DNA of 64,000 bases, taken from contig NZ_JAGGLB010000012.1 in the NCBI RefSeq assembly GCF_017874215.1, forward strand, positions 62,001 through 126,000. Direction: 5' to 3'. The translations under genes and the position numbers were made by a program. The notes under the pieces are model-generated. The model was not told the DNA's origin, made no database searches, and saw only the letters and a list, made by a program, of their open reading frames with translations. Positions 8,872-16,545 of this stretch are shown one piece after another. Numbering within the stretch: the stretch's first letter is position 1; the number at the start of each line of letters is the position of its first letter. This stretch comes from Paenibacillus eucommiae. GTDB lineage: Bacteria; Bacillota; Bacilli; Paenibacillales; NBRC-103111.

Positions 8872-9155
8872 TGTGGCGTCCTTTGATGAGCGTGTTCATG
8901 GCGTTGGTGCATGACGGAGGAATTGGCTGTGGGCTCCAGCCGCTGTTAAAGATTTGTTCCCTTGAATGAAATGGAAGAGGGGTTGGAACAAATCTTTAAA
9001 GGCGGACGCTACCGCTCTTCCTCCCACAGCCATTTCCTCTCTTTAGCTACAATCGCACGAACACCATGCTCAAACGGACAGCCAGCAAGGCTTTTTCTCT
9101 TGATTGGAGGAGATTTCCTAGCGGGCGCAGGCGCTGAAGATGAAGAGCGCGAGAT
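8872..9155 (+). repeat. Dispersed structured element (family A), copy 1, fullest copy
   Basis: Non-coding element starting GTGGCGTCCTTTGATGAGCG. It contains a long hairpin: outer arms 8917-8933 and 9023-9039 (GGCTGTGGG / CCCACAGCC at the core) and a perfect 15-bp inner stem TTAAAGATTTGTTCC (8946-8960) / GGAACAAATCTTTAA (8985-8999). Related copies lie at 26100, 46287, 48600 and 61828, all in the same orientation. Confidence 0.8.
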
Positions 9156-9165
9156 GTGAACTGCA

Positions 9166-9357
9166 CTTTAGCGATGTTTTTCATCGCTAAAGGCACGTGG
9201 GCATGTCCACATAGGTACTTTAACGATGTTTTTCATCGTTAAAATCCCTTTTAACCACCGCGAGAGGCCATCCGCCCTCTTTTAACGATGAAAATCATCA
9301 TTAACGTGACGGATTGACCTGGAACACTTACTTTAACGATGAAAAACATCGTTAAAT
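9166..9357. repeat. Palindrome array (family B), locus 1, four copies
   Basis: Four 25-bp palindromes with arms like TTTAACGATG / CATCGTTAAA and a five-base T or A centre. The GATG motif of successive copies is at 9173, 9225, 9287 and 9338, giving steps of 52, 62 and 51 bp. The third copy has one arm change. The sequences between copies are not repeats of one another. Confidence 0.9.
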
Positions 9358-9500
9358 GAATCGCACGCTCAAAAGGACTGCCCATAGATGCTGCTTCCTG
9401 AGGGAAGGGGATAGTAGCGATAGGGAAATCTGTGCTTCCTTTCTGATTCCCTTGGTGAATGAACAGTCACACCGAGAACATTATCACTATATGCACCACA
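9358..9500 (+). repeat. Dispersed module C, copy 1
   Basis: Resembles 62320-62460, sharing CTCAAA..GGACTGCC, CTGAGGGAA(A)GGGGATAGT and CTTCCTTTCTGA. Part of the same module is recognisable near 46465 and 48730. No open frame of note. Confidence 0.65.
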
Positions 9501-9510
9501 CGACTTTAGT

Positions 9511-9539
9511 AAAAAGACACCCTTGCGGGTGTCTTTTTC
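9511..9539. terminator. Bidirectional terminator 3' of the SLH phosphoesterase
   Basis: GACACCC/GGGTGTC stem flanked by AAAAA on the left and TTTTT on the right, so it can act on either strand. It serves the minus-strand gene that ends at 9603. Confidence 0.85.
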
Positions 9540-9552
9540 TGTATGAAAGCTA

Positions 9553-9588
9553 GCATGAAGGTGTGATTTTTTAGGGAGATGGCACGAT
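9553..9588 (-). repeat. 3'-end repeat, copy 2
   Basis: Second copy of the 36-bp post-stop module described at 8142-8177, again between a stop codon and the GACACCC terminator. Confidence 0.8.
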
Positions 9589-9602
9589 TTTTATTTCACT
9601 TA

Positions 9603-12600
9603 TTATTCAAGCAATTTATCCAACAAGCGAATGATCATCGCAACTGACTCAGCACGGGATGCAGAATCACTCGGTTTAAATAATCCGCTGCCAGTACCAT
9701 CTACGATACCTGCAGTTGCGAAAGCATTAATTTGTTCAGAAGCCCAGTTCGTACCTACATCTGAGAATAGATTGGACATGCTAGGAACATAGTTCGTAAG
9801 CCGAGCTAGCATCACAACGATCTCAGCGCGTGAGATCTCTTGATCAGGACGGAAGGAACCATCACCATACCCCGTGATTATCCCTTTTGCCTGTAATGCT
9901 GCAATCGTTTCTGCAGCCCAATGCCCTTTCGTGTCAGAGAAGGAAGAACCGCTTGAATCCGTTAAACCAAAAGCTTTGGCAAGCATCGTGGCGAACTCGG
10001 CACGAGTTACCTTTTTGTCCGGACGGTACGAACCATCACTATAACCCGAGACAATACCCATCTTAGAGGCACGTCCTACTACTGAAGCACTCCACGAAGA
10101 TGCTGGAACGTCCGTAAAGCTTACTGCCGGAGCAGATTTTTCTTTTTCCACGATCGCCTTAACTACGTCTACATCTGCTTTGTCGTTCAAGACAGGCTTG
10201 GAAGACGTTGGCGTTTGTATTGGCTTCGGTGTTGGCGTTGGTGCTGGCGTTGATGTTGGTTGTGGTGTTGACGTTGGTGCTGGTGTTGATGTTGGTGCTG
10301 GTGTTGTCGTTGGATTTGTAGGTGTCGACGGTTCATTTCCCTTTGGTTTCACAACAGAAAACTCATCGATCTTATTCCCCGCACTCGTACGTGCTTCCAC
10401 ATGAATCTTATCCTCAGTAATTTCAATGGCGGAATATACAGGAACGTCTTCATCAAATATATAATTCAAATAATTATATTTAGTTCCATCATAGAATTTC
10501 CAGCCCGCAGCACCACCATCCAGATATACAGTACCCTCATTGGTAGTTTTATTTGGCTTTCCATTCAGCATTGGATAGGTCCGTGCATACACATGATCAT
10601 GACCAACTAGCACCAAATCAACTTTCTTCTGTTCTATGATAGGTTCAAAATACGTTTTTGTGTACTCAACTAGGGATTCCCGGCCGCTTTCTGTATGGTA
10701 GACAGGACGGTGGAACATCAAGATAGTCCATTTTTTATCATTCTGATCCAAATCTTTTTGCAACCATGCTGCTTGATCCATCATTTGTTCCTCTGTACCT
10801 TCAGAGTTCAATACGACAAAATGAGTATCATTGACCTCATAGGAGTAAGCATATTGCATTTGAGATTCTGGACCGTTCTTAGGGAAATTTGCACCTTTGG
10901 TGAATACTTCTTTCCCTTCACTCTTCACATCATGGTTACCCAGTGATAGAGCACTTGGAATTTTGGTTGCATAGACCGAAGAAGCTTGCCAGTACTTTTG
11001 CCATTCTTCAAAAGCGCCGCCTACATCAACTATATCTCCACCATGCATAATGAACTGTGTTGAAGGATATTGTGCCAAAGCGTTAGTCATGAGGTTTTGA
11101 TAGGTTTCAATTCCATGCTCTTGATTCGTATGAGAATCCGTAACAAACAAGAATGAAGTCGCCTTGGATTTGTTTTGATCCAAAGTAGAATATTCGTGCC
11201 ACTCCAACCACTTACCCTCATAGCCTACACGATATTTGTAAGTGGTATTTGCCTTCAAGCCCTCAATCAGAGCTTTATGAAACCGGATTTCACCCTTCGT
11301 TCCATTTTCCTTCATACTAAGCACTTGAAGCTCGCTCTCAGCTTGCTGCTGTTTGACATGATCGGCATCAGGGCTTTCTTCTGTTCCCCATTGACTTGCT
11401 TCGATGTATTGAATTTCCGTTACGGTTTGATCCGGTTTTGTTTGCCAGGCAGCGCTCAGTTGTGAAGACATATCTTCTGTCACATAGGTTTGGACATATT
11501 GAGGTTCATCCGTACCATACTGCTCCACGACTTCATAATTGACAACTTTACTGTTCTGATCACCTTTGACAGCTTGAACCTGATAGGTGCCAAGTGCCAA
11601 TGTAGTTAGGCTTGTCGTTAATTGTCCTTTAGCATCTGTTTGACCAAGGCTGCCGCTCAGTAACTGACTGCTAACATCAGCTTCAGAGATATAGCCTGTT
11701 GTATGGCCATCTGCTAGAGTAACCTCGAATAATCCATCCTCAGCTTCTGCTGAAGCATAGTAACGTTCACCTGCTTTTGCAACCATTAATACATTAGAAG
11801 ACGTGTCATCATCCTCATATACACTAGACGTTACAGTGTTAACTGTGACCACTGAGCTTTGCTTTAATAGCCCGGTGAAAACAATATCTAGACCTTCATT
11901 CGGTTTGCCCTCACGGTCTAATACTGTAAATGTAGAAGGTGTGCCCAAACCAACTCCCGTCATTTTCAGCTGATATGGAAATGCGATCGTATAGCGAATA
12001 GGAGCAGCTATGGGTGAGCTAGTCTGAACTTCGCCAGCTGTAAGACTCGTATTGCTCATTGTTATGGTTTTGTAATCTTCACCGCGCACTAACACGGCAT
12101 GAGAGCTCACTCTGAAGTTAACAGTAACGACATCACGAGCTGCTGCTTTTACGTTATCAAGGGTTACCTGAACAATTCCGTGCTCATTATCAATATCTGA
12201 GGTTAGGGCAACTCCAGCCGCCTGAGTAATGCCTTCAACCTGAAGGGTATTCGGATCATAATTTAATGTAAATTTGGCCTGTTCTGCATGCAAGTAATCT
12301 TTGATACTAACTCGAACAGGGTAGATTTCATTACTTACTGCTTCTTGGTCAGCAGTCATGAACAAACGTTCTCCTGCATTTATGGTGAAGTTGAATGTTT
12401 TCCCCGCTGGGTTTCCATTCTTATCCTTCACTTCAATAACAAGCTCATGATAACCGCCATCCACATATGCTCCCGGATAGGTTAATAAATTTGTATCTGG
12501 AGAATAGTTCACTTCCTCCGTAATATCCGTTCCATCCAAATGAACAGATAAGGTATCCAAATCCAAACCTGCTCCGCTATCAGTCAGCTCTACCTTTAAT

Positions 12601-13298
12601 TTATCAAGTGGAGCGCTTAATACTTCATTCTCAATAGGGGCTATAGGTTTAATGTTTGGAACGTCTTTATCCTCATTCACATCCCCATAAATAAAGGTAA
12701 TATCATCTACCCAAATAGAGCCCTTATTTTTCTTACTCATATTCGACTGTTTCAATTGGAAAAACAATTCAAGGACAATCGGACCTGGTTTACCCTGCGG
12801 AACATCCGCTACAATATACTTCCAACCATACCAGTTAACACCAATTTGATTTTTATCATAGAATTCTGCCTGGAAAGAAGATCCTTTACTATCTCTAAAT
12901 TTTGTCGTTAGCAAATGTCCTTCATTGTTCCCATAAACCCACATACCTACTTTAGTTGGGTACCTTGTTACTGGGATATTCCCCGTCTTATACCCTACTT
13001 CAATTTGAGAGGGGTTATCTACTATGCCAATCATATCGTAATCAATTCTAGCCGAATATTGTCCATTTCTTACATACTTCTTGTTTTCCTCCGAGTGCAG
13101 CGTAGCCTCATACAAACGTTTAGGATTAAATTTCACATTTGAGATTCCACTTTCAAAATCTTCAACTATGACGGATGGCTCAGTGTCACCTACTGCATAG
13201 ACATGATTATTTTGACCAATGACTGGAAAAAATCCTCCTACCAGCAACGTTATTATTAATGCGACCATTAATGTCTTACGAAATATATTTTCTTTCAT
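9603..13298 (-). CDS. SLH-anchored surface metallophosphoesterase with cohesin-type domain
   Basis: 1231-residue exported, cell-wall-bound protein; ATG behind GGAGAAGG. Order: signal peptide (1-35); carbohydrate-binding-like beta domain (about 42-205, starting VEDFESG, with IWVDDITF); Ig-like part (215-310); cohesin-type domain (about 313-433, FTLNYDPNTLQVEG); an SH3-like stretch (about 485-550); fibronectin-like N-domain of purple acid phosphatases (600-700); metallophosphoesterase core (about 715-985) with FVTDSH, GGDIVD, GNHD, FHRPVY and GHDHVYAR giving the two-metal ligands; a Pro/Thr linker made of TPAPTS units (990-1040); three SLH repeats (1060-1231) with TRAE, SRAE and SRAE. It likely hydrolyses phosphoesters at the cell surface. 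The cohesin-type domain could bind a dockerin partner. Confidence 0.93.
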   Translation of the reverse strand: MKENIFRKTLMVALIITLLVGGFFPVIGQNNHVYAVGDTEPSVIVEDFESGISNVKFNPKRLYEATLHSEENKKYVRNGQYSARIDYDMIGIVDNPSQIEVGYKTGNIPVTRYPTKVGMWVYGNNEGHLLTTKFRDSKGSSFQAEFYDKNQIGVNWYGWKYIVADVPQGKPGPIVLELFFQLKQSNMSKKNKGSIWVDDITFIYGDVNEDKDVPNIKPIAPIENEVLSAPLDKLKVELTDSGAGLDLDTLSVHLDGTDITEEVNYSPDTNLLTYPGAYVDGGYHELVIEVKDKNGNPAGKTFNFTINAGERLFMTADQEAVSNEIYPVRVSIKDYLHAEQAKFTLNYDPNTLQVEGITQAAGVALTSDIDNEHGIVQVTLDNVKAAARDVVTVNFRVSSHAVLVRGEDYKTITMSNTSLTAGEVQTSSPIAAPIRYTIAFPYQLKMTGVGLGTPSTFTVLDREGKPNEGLDIVFTGLLKQSSVVTVNTVTSSVYEDDDTSSNVLMVAKAGERYYASAEAEDGLFEVTLADGHTTGYISEADVSSQLLSGSLGQTDAKGQLTTSLTTLALGTYQVQAVKGDQNSKVVNYEVVEQYGTDEPQYVQTYVTEDMSSQLSAAWQTKPDQTVTEIQYIEASQWGTEESPDADHVKQQQAESELQVLSMKENGTKGEIRFHKALIEGLKANTTYKYRVGYEGKWLEWHEYSTLDQNKSKATSFLFVTDSHTNQEHGIETYQNLMTNALAQYPSTQFIMHGGDIVDVGGAFEEWQKYWQASSVYATKIPSALSLGNHDVKSEGKEVFTKGANFPKNGPESQMQYAYSYEVNDTHFVVLNSEGTEEQMMDQAAWLQKDLDQNDKKWTILMFHRPVYHTESGRESLVEYTKTYFEPIIEQKKVDLVLVGHDHVYARTYPMLNGKPNKTTNEGTVYLDGGAAGWKFYDGTKYNYLNYIFDEDVPVYSAIEITEDKIHVEARTSAGNKIDEFSVVKPKGNEPSTPTNPTTTPAPTSTPAPTSTPQPTSTPAPTPTPKPIQTPTSSKPVLNDKADVDVVKAIVEKEKSAPAVSFTDVPASSWSASVVGRASKMGIVSGYSDGSYRPDKKVTRAEFATMLAKAFGLTDSSGSSFSDTKGHWAAETIAALQAKGIITGYGDGSFRPDQEISRAEIVVMLARLTNYVPSMSNLFSDVGTNWASEQINAFATAGIVDGTGSGLFKPSDSASRAESVAMIIRLLDKLLE

Positions 13299-13410
13299 TC
13301 CCTTTCCTTCTCCCCATACTCATTTTATTATTCAAAGATTACTATAACAGTGTATTGTAAAATTAAATGTCCTTATCTATTAAGAAATTATTAAGTTCAT
13401 TTTCTGATAC

Positions 13411-13441
13411 AAAAAAAACCACTCCAGCCTAGGAATGGTTT
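13411..13441 (-). terminator. Minus-strand terminator
   Basis: AAACCATTC/GAGTGGTTT stem (one G-T pair) followed by eight T on the minus strand. The only frame it could serve is the short remnant just upstream at 13442-13560. Confidence 0.7.
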
Positions 13442-13560
13442 CTAACTATGGCTTAAATCTAAAATTTCACAAACCCTCGCAGGAACATCATATTTATTAA
13501 AAAAAGCATTTGTTTCAAAGCCAAGCTCAGGAGGGTAATCATCTAGTAAGAGACAGCCCG
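13442..13560 (-). pseudogene. Possible C-terminal gene remnant
   Basis: Minus-strand frame of about 39 codons ending at a TAG directly against the terminator. The peptide (ends NKYDVPARVCEILDLSHS) has protein-like composition but no start of its own, because the frame runs back into the antisense of the small membrane-protein gene. I do not recognise a family. It may be the tail of a gene lost by deletion. Confidence 0.3.
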
Positions 13561-13580
13561 ACACTAGGAGGAATGTTCCC

Positions 13581-13742
13581 ATGGAACAGAACAAAAACGT
13601 AGAAATCGAAAATACGAAAATCGAGAAAAAGTCAGATTCCAGCGTAGTCGCTTCATCAGCCATTAAATACGCCGCATACATTATTATTTTCTTTGGAGCC
13701 TTGTACTTTTTGGTCCGTTATGTGTTCCCGCTTTTTCAATAA
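13581..13742 (+). CDS. Small single-pass membrane protein, 53 residues
   Basis: ATG 9 nt after AGGAGG. The peptide has a charged N-terminal half (MEQNKNVEIENTKIEKK) and one hydrophobic helix (about residues 30-51, YAAYIIIFFGALYFLVRYV), ending PLFQ. A plus-strand terminator follows at 13782, supporting real expression. It is one of only a few plus-strand genes in the first 37 kb. An antisense frame of 79 codons overlaps it but lacks a ribosome site. Function unknown. Confidence 0.75.
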   Translation: MEQNKNVEIENTKIEKKSDSSVVASSAIKYAAYIIIFFGALYFLVRYVFPLFQ

Positions 13743-13781
13743 GAATTCAATAAGAGTTGATTAAAAGTTGATTAAGAGTTT

Positions 13782-13817
13782 AACCAGTTCCCCTTTTGTT
13801 AAGGTGGACTGGTTTTT
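13782..13817 (+). terminator. Terminator of the small membrane-protein gene
   Basis: AACCAGT/ACTGGTT stem with further inner pairing, then TTTTT on the plus strand. It lies 40 bp after the stop at 13742. Confidence 0.75.
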
Positions 13818-13824
13818 GCTATGC

Positions 13825-14709
13825 TTAAAGCAAGCTCAAACGAAGCTCATAAATACGCTGAGATAAGCTCTCCAACTGATCCTTGATGAGAATCACCCCG
13901 GAATGGCTATCCGGGATTTGCTCATAACCGCAATGCACACCCGCTAATCCGCCTGCAATGGCAGCAATGGTATCGGAATCCCCTCCCAAATTGGCTGCCT
14001 GCTGGACAACATCCAGGAAAGAATTTGCATGCAGCAAAATATGCAGCACCCAACTGAATGAATGAACGACAAAACCGCTTGGCTCGCAATTTGGTCCTTC
14101 TTTTAACAAGCGTGCATATGCGCTATGGCGGATTTCCTGTTCGATGGAATCGGTCAAGCTCTCCTGATGCAAAAGACGGAACACAATCCGGCTGTATATT
14201 TCACAGGCTTCATTGCATCTGTTGTCGTAATGCGTCATTTTCGACTGCATTCTTGCCTGCTTCTCCATCTCAGCAGCATTCGGATAGGACAAGCCTACCG
14301 GTAGACAGCGCATTAAGGATCCATTTCCGGCACTTTGTCCCAAATCCAAATCAGCCCCAAATGCCGCCTCCAGCCAATTCCCGCGATAGGTGCTCAGCAC
14401 CCGCCTAATGATATTGCCAATATCCTTCGGATCCGTTCTGTACCATGCCAAAAATTTCTCTCCAATAGCATGCATCGGCTGATGAGGGTTCTCACAAATA
14501 CCTTCGGCCACACAAATCGTCATCATCGTATCGTCGGTGACCTCCCCTTTTTCCAGCTGCCACACGCCTCCGCCAATGATCTCCTTCAAATAACCATGCT
14601 TCTTCATAATCTCATTGCGATCCATAAACTCAGTCGTTCCCCCCAGCGCATCCCCGATCGCCACGCCGAAAAGCCCGCCTTTAATCTGATCCTGCAACCG
14701 TAAACTCAT
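13825..14709 (-). CDS. ADP-ribosylglycohydrolase family protein
   Basis: 294-residue DraG/ADPRH-type hydrolase that removes ADP-ribose from proteins or small molecules using two Mg ions. Metal motifs are present: EVTDDTMMT near residues 56-64 and GGDSDTIAAIAGG near 240-252. The opening GGLFGVAIGDALG is typical. ATG follows GAGGAGGAG. It lies 137 bp after nadR on the same strand with only a minisatellite and no terminator between. It therefore may be the last gene of the NAD salvage operon, recycling ADP-ribose, which is inference from context. Confidence 0.9.
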   Translation of the reverse strand: MSLRLQDQIKGGLFGVAIGDALGGTTEFMDRNEIMKKHGYLKEIIGGGVWQLEKGEVTDDTMMTICVAEGICENPHQPMHAIGEKFLAWYRTDPKDIGNIIRRVLSTYRGNWLEAAFGADLDLGQSAGNGSLMRCLPVGLSYPNAAEMEKQARMQSKMTHYDNRCNEACEIYSRIVFRLLHQESLTDSIEQEIRHSAYARLLKEGPNCEPSGFVVHSFSWVLHILLHANSFLDVVQQAANLGGDSDTIAAIAGGLAGVHCGYEQIPDSHSGVILIKDQLESLSQRIYELRLSLL

Positions 14710-14725
14710 CCTATACTCCTCCTCC

Positions 14726-14838
14726 TTTACATTCAGCCTCTAATCAGCCTTTGATCAGCTTTGATCAGCTTTAATCAGCCTTTAATTAGCTTTACTCGGC
14801 TCTATTCAGCTCTATTCAGCTCTATTCAGCTCTAATCA
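14726..14838. repeat. Minisatellite, unit 10-11 bp
   Basis: About ten tandem units of the type CTTTAATCAGC grading into TCTATTCAGC (three identical copies at the right end). It fills the gap between nadR and the ADP-ribosylglycohydrolase gene. Confidence 0.85.
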
Positions 14839-14846
14839 AACTCAGT

Positions 14847-15878
14847 TTAGCTTAACAGCTCACCGATGCTTAGATATTTATGATGCTTCGCCAATACGGC
14901 GTTCACTTGTTTTACTCTTTCTGCTAAAGAGCCGCTCAGCATAAAGTAGGGGATTTTACGTATTTCCAGCTCCGCAATGATCTGCTTCTGGAACCTGCTG
15001 CGCGCAACCTCTCCCGATCGATCCCATGTATCGTCATAAGGAATGTCAGTCTCACAAACGAATACAAGGTCGTGACGAACTGCTGCAGCGTCCGCTAATG
15101 CCTCCAAACGAGGAAGCGCAGTACCATGATAATAGCGGGAAAACATAAGGGTCGTGATTGCATTCGTATCTACAAATATAGTATGCTGCGCATCCAAAAT
15201 AAGAGAATCTTCCCTGACCAAATGCCCTTCCGCAATTTCGACCAGCTGCTCCTGGGTCAATCTCCGGTCTATTTGATTCAGCTCCCAATATTCCCGCCCA
15301 TACTCAGGCATCCATACGGTATCATGCAGCTTGGCCAGATGCTCACACAAAGTGGTTTTTCCAGTAGAAGGAGCTCCCAGTAATACGACACTCCTGACCA
15401 AATCACGGTACACAATTGGATTCAGAAATCGACGCTGCTCATAAGGACTACTACGGATCATAGTTCCCGATATGGGAAATACGTCCCTCTCCGGATCCAC
15501 CTGTCTATTCACGGCACCAAGCGCGACGCTCATATGATCCCCATACAATTCACTGGAATAAAAATGACTAATCCGCCTGCCCCCAAGCAGGTTAAGAATA
15601 TACACTTCATGCATTTGTTTAATTTCTGGTGTATATCCCGTCTCTGTCGGACCGTCCCACGCCTCTATAACATGAACCGCCGGATACAAGGCTCGAATCC
15701 AACTTGCCCTTACAGACAGCGGCACATCCGTCGTCTCCGGACAATCATATATGATGACGATCACTTCATCCATTTCCTCCAGCGCCGTTTCCACCACATA
15801 TTGATGGCCGCGGTGAAAAGGGGCGAATTTCCCCAAGGACAGTCCTGTTGATTTTGCCAGTTCTGCTTTTCCTTCCAT
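14847..15878 (-). CDS. nadR: NadR-like NMN adenylyltransferase / nicotinamide riboside kinase
   Basis: 343 residues from the ATG at 15878, which follows AAAGGGATGAGG; an ATG 9 nt earlier (15887) is the alternative. The N-terminal nucleotidyltransferase domain has LGKFAPFHRGH (HxGH about residue 22) and ISGTMIR near 147. The C-terminal kinase domain has a Walker A GAPSTGKTT near 170. Together they phosphorylate nicotinamide riboside to NMN and adenylylate NMN to NAD. There is no N-terminal helix-turn-helix, unlike enterobacterial NadR, so it is an enzyme only. It lies 8-17 bp after pnuC, which supplies its substrate. Confidence 0.92.
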   Translation of the reverse strand: MEGKAELAKSTGLSLGKFAPFHRGHQYVVETALEEMDEVIVIIYDCPETTDVPLSVRASWIRALYPAVHVIEAWDGPTETGYTPEIKQMHEVYILNLLGGRRISHFYSSELYGDHMSVALGAVNRQVDPERDVFPISGTMIRSSPYEQRRFLNPIVYRDLVRSVVLLGAPSTGKTTLCEHLAKLHDTVWMPEYGREYWELNQIDRRLTQEQLVEIAEGHLVREDSLILDAQHTIFVDTNAITTLMFSRYYHGTALPRLEALADAAAVRHDLVFVCETDIPYDDTWDRSGEVARSRFQKQIIAELEIRKIPYFMLSGSLAERVKQVNAVLAKHHKYLSIGELLS

Positions 15879-15894
15879 GGTCCTCATCCCTTTC

Positions 15895-16530
15895 TCACGC
15901 AGCCTTTTGGGTAAAATATTGCCGTCTCCACGATATAAGACCAGCAATCGCAATGCCTAAAAAAACCAGATACAGAAACGATAATGCATGCAAGCCTTTA
16001 TAGTAGTACATATATACAGACAAGACATCGACCACAATCCATACGTACCAGTTCTCAAGAATTTTGTAAGAGAGTAAATATTGCGCAATCATGCTTAGCG
16101 TGGCAATTAGAGCATCGGCGTAGGGAATAGAAGCATCCGTATATTGGGTCAACATATATCCCCAGCCGAGAGTTACTGCGACTAACAGAATCCCAAGTGT
16201 AACCATCATAGACTTAGTCATTCTGCGCGTAGGCCGCACCTTCGCTTTCCCGCGTTTCGTTGACCATATGACCCAGCCATAAATGCTAAGAATAAAGAAA
16301 AAGACCTGCAGCGTCATATCTGCATACAGCTTTACTTCCCAGAACATATAGAAGAAGCATCCCACGTTCACCAGCCCAATCGGCCAGGCCCACATGTTCT
16401 CTCTGGCTGTGAACCATACACATAACAATCCTGTTGTCGTCGAGATAATCTCCAAAGTTGTCGAAGAAGTTTCATAAGCGATGAACAGCATCACGGCCAG
16501 TAAACCCAGCATCATCCACGTCTTATTCAT
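15895..16530 (-). CDS. pnuC: Nicotinamide riboside transporter PnuC
   Basis: 211-residue integral membrane protein with about seven helices. PnuC hallmarks: MWAWPIGLVNV, then QVFFFILSIYGWVIW (the Q..F......GW..W motif), and NWYVWIVVDVLSVYMYY near the C-terminus, which lines the substrate path. It carries out facilitated diffusion of nicotinamide riboside, trapped inside by the kinase activity of the NadR-like protein encoded directly downstream. The ATG follows AAAGGAGG. It is 15 bp from pncB, so clearly in the same operon. Confidence 0.95.
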   Translation of the reverse strand: MNKTWMMLGLLAVMLFIAYETSSTTLEIISTTTGLLCVWFTARENMWAWPIGLVNVGCFFYMFWEVKLYADMTLQVFFFILSIYGWVIWSTKRGKAKVRPTRRMTKSMMVTLGILLVAVTLGWGYMLTQYTDASIPYADALIATLSMIAQYLLSYKILENWYVWIVVDVLSVYMYYYKGLHALSFLYLVFLGIAIAGLISWRRQYFTQKAA

Positions 16531-16545
16531 GCGCTTGAACCTCCT

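Noticed and set aside
13442-13681. 79-residue minus-strand membrane protein
   Set aside because: Its hydrophobic half is the antisense of the 53-residue gene, which has the better ribosome site. Only the 3' part (13442-13560) is kept as a possible remnant.
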